Source of the DNA: Thermococcus stetteri | GTDB lineage: Archaea > Methanobacteriota_B > Thermococci > Thermococcales > Thermococcaceae | Direction: 5' to 3' | Assembly (NCBI RefSeq): GCF_017873335.1 | Contig: NZ_JAGGKB010000001.1 | Location: 1-64,000, forward strand | DNA: 64,000 nucleotides | Shown: positions 34,364-43,072 of the stretch, piece after piece | Position numbering within the stretch: position 1 is the first letter of the stretch | Layout of the letters: each line of letters opens with the position of its first letter | Made by a program: the position numbers and the translations under genes | The notes under the pieces: generated by a model | Database searches by the model: none | The model's input: only the letters and a program-made list of their open reading frames with translations | What the model was told of the DNA's origin: nothing

Positions 34364-34452
34364 GATACTGTTAGGATAAGCAGTGGGACATCAGGTTTAA
34401 GTTTCTGACACTACTTCAGAAAAAGAAGGACCGTAGTTATCCTAACAGTATC
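34364..34452. mobile_element. MITE-like 89-bp deletion derivative of the IS6-family element
   Basis: The ends are GATACTGTTAGGATAA and its exact inverse. The first ~66 bp follow the 5' end of the element at 31173 (including TTTAAGTT and TACTTCAG at equal spacing) with scattered changes, then it jumps to the 3' terminal ~20 bp (AGTTATCCTAACAGTATC). It contains no coding sequence. Confidence 0.85.
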
Positions 34453-34460
34453 GAGGGAAT
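34453..34460. repeat. Right target-site duplication GAGGGAAT
   Basis: This is identical to 31165-31172 and immediately follows the right terminal repeat. Confidence 0.8.
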
Positions 34461-34477
34461 AAAAGAAGGGAAAGAAG

Positions 34478-36490
34478 TCACTCCCTCCTCCTGAGGAGGA
34501 GCGGCACGACGGCAAGGCCAACGAGGGCCGCTGGCCCACAGGTGCTCTTACCCTCAGAGGACGTCTGCTTGGCTGTGGTAGTCTTAGCGGCCTTTGAAGT
34601 GCTGGCGACAGTGATCTCCTTGGTAACAGTTCCCTTGTTACCGTAGAAGTCCTCCGCGACTATCTCTATCTTGTACTTACCCTCCTTAAGGCCAGGAAGC
34701 TGGACGATGTAGAAGGTGTCTCCCGGCTTCCCGCTTGAGGGTTCGCCCGGGAACTTGTCAACCTTACCGTACTTGACAGGGTTTCCGTTCTCATCGTATA
34801 TGACGGCGTAGAGGTCCCTTATGCCGAGGTTGTCCTGGGCCGTGAAGTAGGCCATAAAGTTAGCGTTCGGCTTCGGGTGGCTGGGCTGGAGGTAGGCTAT
34901 CTGAACCACGGGCTTCTCGGTATCAGCGGCAGTGTCAATGACAAGCTGGGAAACACCCTGCGGAATCGTTACGTTCAGCATTATGTAGTACTGGTCGGCG
35001 ATCTGCCTCTCGCCGATAATGGTATAGGTTATGTTTGTGACCTTTGGATCGATCTTCGCATCCTTGGGTATCGGGAGAACTATCGGGCCGCTAACGCTTT
35101 CATCGAGCTCGTTAATGAACTTGACCGCAGTCCCTTCCTTCGAGATGTGCCTGAAGGCCATAAACCTCTGTGGAACCGGAACGCTCATGAAGTCGCTCTG
35201 AACCTTGTCGTCCTTGATCTCAACGTTTACATAGGGCATCTCAACTGTTCCGTCCTCTTTGATAACAACGAGGTTGCTTCCGTACCAGGTCGGGCTGTAC
35301 TCTGGGTGTGTCGGTGGGTTGCTCTCCTTGTCCGGAGCGCCGGTTGAGGTCAGGGTAAGGAAGTAGTGCTTGTTGCCGTCCTTGTCGATATAGAGCCAGT
35401 ACATGTCGTGGTGGATGTGCCCGCTCATGGTAAGCGGCACGTTGTACTTGACTATATCTTCAAGGAAGCGCTTGGAGATCTCCTCCTGTGCTGACCAGCT
35501 CCTGCGGAGGTGCTTCTTAATCTGATCCCAGTCAGCATTCGGGTCAAGGCCCTTGAGAATACCGCCGAGGTAGTTCCAGCCTGGGTCAAAGAAGTACGGG
35601 TGGTGGTAGAGGATTATCGGTGTGTAGCCCTTGTGCTCATCGAGAACCTTCTCCATCCACTCGATCTGATCCATTGTCGGGTATCCCTGATCACCACCGG
35701 TATCGAGCCCTATTATGATGAACTTGCCGATGGTCACATAGAAGTACTTCGGCCCGAGGAGCTGGGTGTAAACGGTTGGTGGATCGTCGTGGTTGCCCTT
35801 GATCCCAACAACGGGAAGGTCAGCAGCGGAGGTGTCCTTGGTTATGTCGAACATTATCTTGTAACCGACCATGTCACCGCTGGTATCAACTTCATCTCCC
35901 GTGTTTATCATGAGCGTGGCTCCCTTCATTCCCCAGTAGAGGTAGGCGCTGTAAGTGGCGACGACGCTGTGGAGCGGGATTGGGTTCGGGCACATCTTTT
36001 CAAGCTTGTAGATGTTGTTCTGGAAGTAGTCGCCGCAGACGTAGCCGATCTTTGCACCTGTAGTGACGTGGGTGTCGCTCGTCCAGGCAAGCCTAAGTTC
36101 CTTCGGCCATTCTTTGAACACCTTCAGGCCGTTGGGGAGGACGAGGGTGCCCTTGTTGGTCTTTATGAGCAGGAAGTAAGTGTCTGGGACTATATCGTCC
36201 GGAGTCTTGACTTTCACAGTAGTTATTCCATCTTCTCCCGGTGACGTTCCCTGGATCTCCAGCTGGTACGGGCCATGAAGCACTGAAACAGCTTCAATTG
36301 AGCTTATTGTAACTCCGTCCTTCACATAAAGCTCAAAGCTCTCTCCTGGAAGTGCAAATGCCGGAACAACTGGTGCCGGTTGGTATAGGTAGTCGCTGTA
36401 GGTGTAGGAGTACTCCTCTGCCGAGACATAGCCTGCAGCGGCCAAAACAGCAGTCAGGGCAAGCAGCATGGAGAGGACTTTCCTCAGCAT
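34478..36490 (-). CDS. Secreted metallophosphoesterase with CGP-CTERM anchor
   Basis: The 670-residue protein has a signal peptide (LSMLLALTAVLAAAGYVSA), an N-terminal beta domain, then calcineurin-like motifs AWTSDTHVT, NTGDEVD, KGNHDDPP, LYHHPYFF and SGHIHHD, a C-terminal beta-sandwich region, a Thr/Ser stalk, and the tripartite CGP-CTERM tail TCGPAALVGLAVVPLLLRRR. It should be a phosphatase or nuclease tethered outside the cell after processing and lipid attachment at the CGP cysteine. It lies at the end of a minus-strand block with an ABC importer and may release the importer's substrate. The IS unit inserted just past its stop. Confidence 0.92.
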   Translation of the reverse strand: MLRKVLSMLLALTAVLAAAGYVSAEEYSYTYSDYLYQPAPVVPAFALPGESFELYVKDGVTISSIEAVSVLHGPYQLEIQGTSPGEDGITTVKVKTPDDIVPDTYFLLIKTNKGTLVLPNGLKVFKEWPKELRLAWTSDTHVTTGAKIGYVCGDYFQNNIYKLEKMCPNPIPLHSVVATYSAYLYWGMKGATLMINTGDEVDTSGDMVGYKIMFDITKDTSAADLPVVGIKGNHDDPPTVYTQLLGPKYFYVTIGKFIIIGLDTGGDQGYPTMDQIEWMEKVLDEHKGYTPIILYHHPYFFDPGWNYLGGILKGLDPNADWDQIKKHLRRSWSAQEEISKRFLEDIVKYNVPLTMSGHIHHDMYWLYIDKDGNKHYFLTLTSTGAPDKESNPPTHPEYSPTWYGSNLVVIKEDGTVEMPYVNVEIKDDKVQSDFMSVPVPQRFMAFRHISKEGTAVKFINELDESVSGPIVLPIPKDAKIDPKVTNITYTIIGERQIADQYYIMLNVTIPQGVSQLVIDTAADTEKPVVQIAYLQPSHPKPNANFMAYFTAQDNLGIRDLYAVIYDENGNPVKYGKVDKFPGEPSSGKPGDTFYIVQLPGLKEGKYKIEIVAEDFYGNKGTVTKEITVASTSKAAKTTTAKQTSSEGKSTCGPAALVGLAVVPLLLRRRE

Positions 36491-36607
36491 GGTATCACCG
36501 AGTAATAAAAAACCCGCACCTCTTAAAACGTTTCCTCCAGATACTATTTTCGAACCATAGGAAGGTAAAACACTGACTCCGCCCGTTTGATCCCTCCGGA
36601 TTCAGAG

Positions 36608-37165
36608 TTAATCAATATGTTCAACAATGTATTCTGCCGCCTCTGAGCTTCCACCGAGATGCCTGTAGAGGGAGTAAAGGTCGAGAATCTTGTCCCGAAG
36701 CTCAGATGTGGGCCTAACCAGATGCCTGGTGAAGAGAACCGCCATTTCAACAAGGATGCAATCGGCCCTGCTAAAAGGAGTGGGCCTTACATCGCCGGCA
36801 ATCTCCTTTTCCGGAAGGAATTCACATTTGAGTACTTCAGTAGTCCCAAGCTTGTCCGCCCATACATCTCTCCTGCACCGGGCTTCCCCCAGCCAGCCTG
36901 GAAGACCGGATATCCACCTATATTGGCCATCAGACTCAAAGGAGAGCTTCACATCGAGGTTTAGAGCAGTTTTCACCAGGAGCTCAGCATCCCACGTCAT
37001 CTGGAGAGCAACTCGATTGTGCTCTAAGAGATCCCTAAAGCTCCTCCCGGGAAAGAGCTTGAAGTGAAGCGTTTCTCTCATCCTCACGACGCCGATTGGA
37101 GTAACGTTGGACTTTGAGACCAGAATAAGCTCGTAAACTTGGCCCTCTCTCATTGACTCCAGCAT
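36608..37165 (-). CDS. DUF447-family protein
   Basis: The 185-residue protein resembles DUF447, archaeal proteins with a flavin-reductase-like split beta-barrel (EGQVYELILVSKSNVTPIGVVRM, then HFKLFPGRSFRDLL). A flavin-binding role is known structurally for relatives, but the reaction is not. GAGGTGG upstream places the start at ATG 37165. It follows the ABC ATPase gene by 29 bp and could be cotranscribed. Confidence 0.75.
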   Translation of the reverse strand: MLESMREGQVYELILVSKSNVTPIGVVRMRETLHFKLFPGRSFRDLLEHNRVALQMTWDAELLVKTALNLDVKLSFESDGQYRWISGLPGWLGEARCRRDVWADKLGTTEVLKCEFLPEKEIAGDVRPTPFSRADCILVEMAVLFTRHLVRPTSELRDKILDLYSLYRHLGGSSEAAEYIVEHID

Positions 37166-37194
37166 GCAGGTCCACCTCAAAAAAGGAGGAGAGA

Positions 37195-38256
37195 TCAGAG
37201 CTGCTTGGGAAGGACGATTATGTCCTCGCGGTCGATGTAGAACTTGACCGGCTGGGTCGGGCGGAGGCCATGGACTTCCCTGTCGCTGATGGTCCTCGCG
37301 ATGATCCTCGTCTCCCCGAAGAGGCCGACGACCTCTGTGAAGAAGCCGTAGTACTCGACGAGGTCAACGGTGCCCTCGATGGAAACGGCGTTCTCCACTG
37401 GGTGGAGCTTTATCCTCTCCGGCCTTATGACGAGGACAACGTCGTCCTTCTTGCCGTCGTAGTGGAGGCCGTCGAGGCGGAAGCTCTCGAACTCGACAGT
37501 GACCTTGTCCCCGCTCCTCTCAACGACTTTGGCGGGGATGACGTTGGTCTTGCCCATGAAGCTGGCGACGAACTCGCTTTTCGGCCTCTCGTAGATGTCC
37601 CTAGGTGTTCCCACCTGCTCCACCGTTCCGACGTTCATGACGGCTATCCTGTCGCTTATCGCCATTGCCTCTTCCTGGTCGTGGGTGACGTAGATGACGG
37701 TTATTCCCAGCTCGCGCTGGATTCTCCTTATCTCGGAGCGCATCTCAAGCCTGAGCTTTGCGTCGAGGTTGCTGAGGGGCTCATCGAGGAGTAGAACCTT
37801 CGGCTCAACCACCAGGGCCCTGGCTATCGCAACGCGCTGCTGCTGACCGCCGGAGAGCTGGGTTGGGTAGCGGTTCTCGAAGCCCTTGAGCTTGACTAGC
37901 TCAAGCGCCCACTCGACCTTCTTCTTTATTTCCTCCTTGGGGAGCTTCTTGAGCTTTAGACCGTAGGCGACGTTGTCGAAGACCGTCATGTGCGGCCATA
38001 GGGCGTAGTTCTGGAACACGAGGACGGCACCGCGCTCGTAGGATGGGAGATACGTGACTTCCTGGTCGTCGAAGTATATCTTCCCGCTCGTTGGATAGTC
38101 CAGGCCGGCTATCATTCTCAGCGTCGTCGTCTTTCCACAGCCGCTCGGACCGAGGAGTGTGAACAGCTCTCCGTGCTTTATGTGGAGGTCTATCCCCTTA
38201 ACGGCCTGAAAGCCGTCGAATTCTTTAACAACGTTCTCAAGCCTGACGTCAACCAT
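37195..38256 (-). CDS. ABC transporter ATP-binding protein (PotA/FbpC type)
   Basis: The 353-residue protein has Walker A GPSGCGKTT, Q-loop FQNYALWPHM, signature LSGGQQQRVAIARAL, Walker B VLLLDEPLSNLDAKL and H-loop VIYVTHDQEEA, then a C-terminal TOBE/MOP domain (from about 235). It powers the importer encoded just upstream. GAGGTGA points to ATG 38256 and the stop of the permease lies 11 bp before it, so the genes are coupled. Iron(III), thiamine, spermidine and 2-aminoethylphosphonate importers share this type. Confidence 0.93.
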   Translation of the reverse strand: MVDVRLENVVKEFDGFQAVKGIDLHIKHGELFTLLGPSGCGKTTTLRMIAGLDYPTSGKIYFDDQEVTYLPSYERGAVLVFQNYALWPHMTVFDNVAYGLKLKKLPKEEIKKKVEWALELVKLKGFENRYPTQLSGGQQQRVAIARALVVEPKVLLLDEPLSNLDAKLRLEMRSEIRRIQRELGITVIYVTHDQEEAMAISDRIAVMNVGTVEQVGTPRDIYERPKSEFVASFMGKTNVIPAKVVERSGDKVTVEFESFRLDGLHYDGKKDDVVLVIRPERIKLHPVENAVSIEGTVDLVEYYGFFTEVVGLFGETRIIARTISDREVHGLRPTQPVKFYIDREDIIVLPKQL

Positions 38257-38266
38257 TATCATCACC

Positions 38267-40114
38267 TCATGTAAGGCCTATGAAGGAGTACCTCTGCTTG
38301 GTTATCACGTTGGCTATGACTATGGCCGTTATCTGGACTGCCATGAGGAACACACCCAAGGCGGCGGCGAGGTTGGCGCTTCCAACCGCTCCGATGATTA
38401 GCTCCTTCATCTTCGCAGTTATCGGATACCATGTCGAGTTTATCGAACCCAAGGTGATGCCGACGCTGGTCTCGCTCATACAGTAGACGAAGCTGAGCAT
38501 TGCACCTCCGAAGAGGTTGAGGTATATCATCGGTATTATGACGCTCACGAGCGCTTTCCACCTTCCTGCTCCGAGGTTCATGGCCGCTTCCTCAAGGGAG
38601 ACGTGAACCTGCTGCAGGCCGGCTGAGATCGAACGGGCCGCGAAGGGCAGACGCCTTATCGAGTAGGCCAGTATCAGCGCCGCTCCCGGGAAGAACTCCA
38701 GCAGGTTGGTGGGGTCGAGTGTGCTTCCCTTGAAGGGCGGAACCGTCGAAAAGAAGAAGAAATAGCTCATTGCTATAACTATTCCCGGAACGGCTATCGG
38801 TATTGTGGCGAGGCTGTCTATCACCGGGGCGAGCCTGGCCTTCTTGAACCTGTTTGAAGCGTAGGCGGAGGTGAGCGAGAGGAGGATTATGATGAGGACT
38901 GCGGCGGTCGAGTACATGAGGCTGTTGATGATGACCCTCTCGATGTCCGGCTGGGTTACGATGGCCTTTATGTTGTCAAGCGTGAAGCCGCTGGGCCACG
39001 TCCCGTACCAGCTCTTGGAAAAGGCCAGCAGGAGAACTCCTATCTGCGGGAACACCGTTATGAGGAGAACCGGAACGGCGACGAAGGCTATCAGGAGGGC
39101 CTGCCACCACCTGGGCTTCGCCACCCTTGGGTTCCACCTTCCGCCCTTGCTGAGCATGGCGTACTGCCTCAGGCCGACGTACCACCTGACGGCCAGGAAC
39201 ATTATGATCGCCAGCGTCAGCATGACGAGGGCCAAAGCGGCCATCTGCGGGTTGCCTATTGCGAATCCCGAAACAAAGGAGCTGTAAATCTGGTAGGACA
39301 TGAGCTTCTTGGCTATTGGGCTTCCCTGGAAGACTATCGGAGCGGCGAGGTCTTCGAGGCTGAAGATTCCAACGAGTATCGCACCGCTCATGATTCCCGG
39401 AAGTGCAAGCGGGAAGGTAACAGTCCTGAAGAGGTGGAAGCTCCTGCTCCCGAGGTTCTCGGCCTGCTCCTCGAGGGAGGGGTCGATGTTGATGAAGCTC
39501 GCGTAGGCGTTGAGATAAACGATTGGGTAGTAGGTTATCGTCTGGGCGATAATAACGCCAACTAGGCCATCTATCCAGATGGGCTTCGGGAGAAGATGGA
39601 GGTGGTCATGAAGAATCCAGTTTATTATCCCATCGGGCAGGAACATCTTCTTAACGACGACGACGTTGACGAACGGCGTGACGAGGAGCGGAATGAAGAG
39701 GAGCACCCTCATGACGTTCTTGCCGGGGAAGTCGTAGCGGGCCATTATAAAGGCAAACACTGTTCCAAGGATCGTCGTTAGGATCATCACTGAGATTGAG
39801 ACTAGTATGGAGTTAATGACAACACCGAAGTCCCAGCCGTAGAAGTGATAGACCTCCCGCCCTCCATAAGTTAGAGTCTTTACTAGGTACCCGTCAGGGT
39901 GAAGTGGGTTGAAGTAGTATGCAGATCTGAAGATGCTACTGAACCAGTGGGCTGATAAGTGTCCGTTGTACTCAAACGCTGTCGCTAGCATTACAAACAC
40001 GGGGATGATTAGAAACGCCACGAGGTAGAGCAGGGGAAACAGGAACGACGTCATGACAACGCCGTCCGGTAGCGGCGTTCCGAACAACCTTTCGCTCCAC
40101 TTACTGACCTTCAT
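38267..40114 (-). CDS. ABC transporter permease, two fused FbpB-like halves
   Basis: The 615-residue protein has about 12 membrane segments and two EAA loops: EEQAENLGSRSFHLFRTV in the first half and EEAAMNLGAGRWKALVSV in the second. Fused permeases of this kind belong with periplasmic-binding-protein importers of ferric iron, thiamine or aminoethylphosphonate type. It sits between the binding protein and the ATPase. Confidence 0.92.
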   Translation of the reverse strand: MKVSKWSERLFGTPLPDGVVMTSFLFPLLYLVAFLIIPVFVMLATAFEYNGHLSAHWFSSIFRSAYYFNPLHPDGYLVKTLTYGGREVYHFYGWDFGVVINSILVSISVMILTTILGTVFAFIMARYDFPGKNVMRVLLFIPLLVTPFVNVVVVKKMFLPDGIINWILHDHLHLLPKPIWIDGLVGVIIAQTITYYPIVYLNAYASFINIDPSLEEQAENLGSRSFHLFRTVTFPLALPGIMSGAILVGIFSLEDLAAPIVFQGSPIAKKLMSYQIYSSFVSGFAIGNPQMAALALVMLTLAIIMFLAVRWYVGLRQYAMLSKGGRWNPRVAKPRWWQALLIAFVAVPVLLITVFPQIGVLLLAFSKSWYGTWPSGFTLDNIKAIVTQPDIERVIINSLMYSTAAVLIIILLSLTSAYASNRFKKARLAPVIDSLATIPIAVPGIVIAMSYFFFFSTVPPFKGSTLDPTNLLEFFPGAALILAYSIRRLPFAARSISAGLQQVHVSLEEAAMNLGAGRWKALVSVIIPMIYLNLFGGAMLSFVYCMSETSVGITLGSINSTWYPITAKMKELIIGAVGSANLAAALGVFLMAVQITAIVIANVITKQRYSFIGLT

Positions 40115-40323
40115 TGGGCAACCACCTCTCGCTAAGTTACACTACGTCCCAACAGAATGGGGTCTATAAGCGTGTTTTAAATGTTTCTGGTCGTGATCTT
40201 AGGAATACTCAGCACTCCAAGCACCAAAATTAGACGTTCAAGTGAAACAGTGGGGAACGCTAATCGGAGTGGTTCAAAAAAGCAAAAGCCGAGCCAAAAC
40301 AGGAGAAAAGGAAGTAAAGGGCT

Positions 40324-41784
40324 TCAGCCGGTAATCTTGTTAAGCTCTTCGAGAACTTTGTTGTACTTCTCCTGGGCGGCGGTGCGCCACTCGTCCATGA
40401 GCTGGCCCTGGAATCCCGCATCGGTGGCTATCCTGTCGTTGATCTTCGCGGCATAGTCCTCGGTGAAGGTAACCATCTGGCCGGTTTCGGGGTCCTTGAA
40501 CTCTATTGGTGCAGTAAGCTCGTCCTTGAGCTTCTCAAACTGCTCCTGGGTGATCTTCCCTTCCTTGTAAGCGTTGACTAGCGCCATCCAGGCCTGGTGG
40601 AGAGGACCGTTCACATCGACGAGGGTCGCCTTGAAGTAGTACTGGAGGGAGTTAACGGTCTTAAGTGCCCTAGCGTCATCGAACGGGATTCCCTTGCTGG
40701 CTATTGAGAGCTGGTAGGCCTTGTAGAGTGCGGGAGCGGCTTGAACGTAGGTCTCACCCGCGTGCTGGCCCTTGAAGAGTATCTTGGCCTCTTTCTCAGT
40801 TATGGTCATGTTGAAGACCTCTGGGTTGATCGGGAGCCTATTGATGTCGGGGCTCATCCAGACCTTCTGGCCCTCGGTGAGAACCCAGTAGATAAAGGCC
40901 TGGGCCGCCTCGGGGTGCTTGCTGTACTTGAGAAGTGCTATCGGATCACCGTTTATGATGCTCTCCTCCTCAGGGATAACGTAGACACAGTTCGGGTTCT
41001 GCTCCATAGCGGTGTAGCCGTAGAAGTCAATCGTGTTTCCAGCCGCTATCTCACCGTTGATGACTGCATCCCTGACGGCATCGCTGGCCTCGTAGACCTT
41101 GGAGTTGGCCGCTATGAGGGTCATTATCCTCCATCCCTCGTCCCAGCCAAAGGCCTGGAGGATGATCTGGTAAATCCTGGTGTTGGAGGTGCTCCTCGTC
41201 GGGTCCGCTATGCCGTACATCTGCGGATCCCTAGCCCACTCCGGGGAAGCTATGTCCTCCCACTTCCTCGGGAACGGAAGCCCCTGCTTGTTGAGAATGT
41301 CCTTGTTAACGGTGAAGCCGAAGGACGAGAGGGCCGCCGCTATCCAGTAGACCTGGCTCCCGTTCTTCCTCACCATTGCCATCCCAGCTAACTCCTCTGG
41401 AATCTGCTTGCCGATCAGGGCCAGTATCCTCTGGTCGGTGATCGGGGAGAGGTAGCCCATCCTGTACATGTCGTCGAAGAGTGTTGGACCTCCACCCCAG
41501 CCGACGTCGGCTCCCTTCTTGATATAGCTCGGCCATAGGGACTCAGGCACACCGATGAACTTGAGATCCTTGATGTTGTACTGCTTCGCTATGTCGCTCT
41601 GGAGAAAGAGCTGCTTGACCTTGTACTGGATAGTTGCATCATGCCTTGTAACGATAACAAGGGTTATTCCCTGACCTCCTGAGGTTGCCGTCCCACTGCT
41701 GGTGCCTCCGCCACTGATACAGCCGCTTGCAACTACACTTAAGCCAAGAACGAGTATCAATAGGGCACCTATAAAGCGTTTCAT
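40324..41784 (-). CDS. ABC transporter substrate-binding lipoprotein
   Basis: The 486-residue protein starts with a lipoprotein signal (ILVLGLSVVASGCISGGG, cysteine near 22), a Ser/Gly/Thr linker, then a type II binding protein of the Fe3+/thiamine group (ITLVIVTRHDATIQYKVKQL, GADVGWGGGPTLFDDMY, PEAAQAFIYWVLTEG). The substrate is not evident: the fused permease type suggests iron or a phosphonate-like anion, and the neighbouring secreted phosphoesterase makes a phospho-compound attractive, but that is inference. The gap to the permease (209 bp) contains a TATA-like TTTAAAACACGC on the minus strand, so the permease may have its own promoter. Confidence 0.88.
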   Translation of the reverse strand: MKRFIGALLILVLGLSVVASGCISGGGTSSGTATSGGQGITLVIVTRHDATIQYKVKQLFLQSDIAKQYNIKDLKFIGVPESLWPSYIKKGADVGWGGGPTLFDDMYRMGYLSPITDQRILALIGKQIPEELAGMAMVRKNGSQVYWIAAALSSFGFTVNKDILNKQGLPFPRKWEDIASPEWARDPQMYGIADPTRSTSNTRIYQIILQAFGWDEGWRIMTLIAANSKVYEASDAVRDAVINGEIAAGNTIDFYGYTAMEQNPNCVYVIPEEESIINGDPIALLKYSKHPEAAQAFIYWVLTEGQKVWMSPDINRLPINPEVFNMTITEKEAKILFKGQHAGETYVQAAPALYKAYQLSIASKGIPFDDARALKTVNSLQYYFKATLVDVNGPLHQAWMALVNAYKEGKITQEQFEKLKDELTAPIEFKDPETGQMVTFTEDYAAKINDRIATDAGFQGQLMDEWRTAAQEKYNKVLEELNKITG

Positions 41785-41861
41785 GGCAACATCCCCGTTA
41801 GAAGTTTAACGAACCCAATAAAAGGATGTCGGTTGAATGAAACAAAAAGAAGGGGAGGAAA

Positions 41862-42950
41862 TCACTTCCTCCTCCTGAGGAGGAGCGGAACCACTGCGAG
41901 ACCGACGAGGAACGCCGGACCGCAGGTGCTCTTTGAGCCGCCGGCATTCTCCTCCACTCCCTTGGTCATCTCAATGCTCCACTTGAAGATGTTTGAGACA
42001 ACCTTGGGTCCATCGAGTTGCCTGTCGTAGTACACACTGCTCCACATAGGCTCGTAGCCGCCGATTGGGGTCTCGCCGCTAACGATGATCACGCTTGGAT
42101 TCTTGCCCTCGAGCTTGATAATCTGGGCAGCCGCGATGGGGAACTCACCCTGCTCACCAGCAGTGTAAGCGTTTGCAGCGGGGTCGGTGTTCTCTTTTAT
42201 GACAGAGTCACCGGTACTGTGAATGAGAACGTAAGTGTTCTCAGGCTTCTCCCCCGGTGTAAGCTTGTGCCAGTCACCACTGCCATCCACACCGTCAACC
42301 CAGGCAACAACACCGGGACCGTGGGCGAGGACGGCCCCATCGTTTTCGAAGCCCTGGACGAGGATGTCCCTCTTGGGGGTGTCGTTCCAGGGGTCGAGAT
42401 AGGCTATGACACGGTAGGGAGCTCCGGCGTTACTGACGGGGTCTTCAACCGAAGCCTGGTCAACCCTGAGGTTGGTGAGTCCAAGCTGGTCGATGAAGCT
42501 GTCAACGAACTGCTGGGTCTTTGCACCGTTACCATAGTCAGAATCGCCTGCAATCCAGAGGACGTGGCCGCCTTCCTCAAGCCACTTCTTAATGGCTTCA
42601 GCCTCGTCCGGGTAGAGCGGGCTTGAGGGCTGGCCAATTATGAGAATCTTAACGTTGTTGGCCTTAAGGGCGTCGTAGGTTATATTGTCGCCGATGTGCT
42701 TAATGCCGAGATCAGCCTCGTACTTCGCATCGCCGAAGTAGACTAAGGTGTAGTCGGTCAGAACCTTGAGCATTCCCTCGGTCAGGGTCTTGTTCTTATA
42801 GGTGACATCGGTCAGTCCCTTGGGGTTCTCGCCGTGGGCGAGGTCAACGGCTATAACGACCTCTCCCTCGGCGCTGACCTTTGGTGTCGCCACAGTCCCA
42901 AAAAGGGACAGCAAAACAACAGCCGCTAGTATTATTGCAGCCTTCCTCAT
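41862..42950 (-). CDS. Secreted GATase-like (DUF4350-type) protein with CGP-CTERM anchor
   Basis: The 362-residue protein has a signal peptide (AAIILAAVVLLSLFGTVATP), a Rossmann-like domain with ILIIGQPSSPLYPDEAEAIK and KWLEEGGHVLWIAGDSDYG (as in DUF4350/glutamine-amidotransferase-like sensors), and the tail STCGPAFLVGLAVVPLLLRRR, nearly identical to the tail at 34478. It is the first gene of the minus-strand block with the importer. A periplasm-side accessory that handles or senses the substrate is plausible. A GATTTATAACTTC promoter lies upstream near 42985. Confidence 0.88.
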   Translation of the reverse strand: MRKAAIILAAVVLLSLFGTVATPKVSAEGEVVIAVDLAHGENPKGLTDVTYKNKTLTEGMLKVLTDYTLVYFGDAKYEADLGIKHIGDNITYDALKANNVKILIIGQPSSPLYPDEAEAIKKWLEEGGHVLWIAGDSDYGNGAKTQQFVDSFIDQLGLTNLRVDQASVEDPVSNAGAPYRVIAYLDPWNDTPKRDILVQGFENDGAVLAHGPGVVAWVDGVDGSGDWHKLTPGEKPENTYVLIHSTGDSVIKENTDPAANAYTAGEQGEFPIAAAQIIKLEGKNPSVIIVSGETPIGGYEPMWSSVYYDRQLDGPKVVSNIFKWSIEMTKGVEENAGGSKSTCGPAFLVGLAVVPLLLRRRK

Positions 42951-43072
42951 GGTATCACCGTTTGATTTAATTACAATGAAGTTATAAATCTTATCGATCG
43001 AACTTTAACAGCCCTGAAAAACTTCCGCAAAGCCCTTAAAGGCTCCCGCCGTTTCAGGGTTGGGTGAAAGGT

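Larger units (their letters stand above)
31173..34452. mobile_element. Composite-transposon-like unit with IS6-family ends and two cargo genes
   Basis: The outer ends are inverted copies of a 16-bp sequence (CATACTGTTAGGATAA on the left; GATACTGTTAGGATAA, reverse strand, on the right; 15 of 16 match), flanked immediately by the direct repeat GAGGGAAT. The left arm is a defective IS6-like element (31173-31792) plus a fragment of a second copy (31794-31902); the right arm is an 89-bp deletion derivative (34364-34452). The sequences just inside the arms do not repeat GAGGGAAT, so neither arm shows a duplication of its own and the simplest reading is that the whole 3.3 kb moved as one. The inside is visibly AT-richer than the rest of the window. 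It lies between tRNA-Arg and a metallophosphoesterase gene. Confidence 0.78.
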
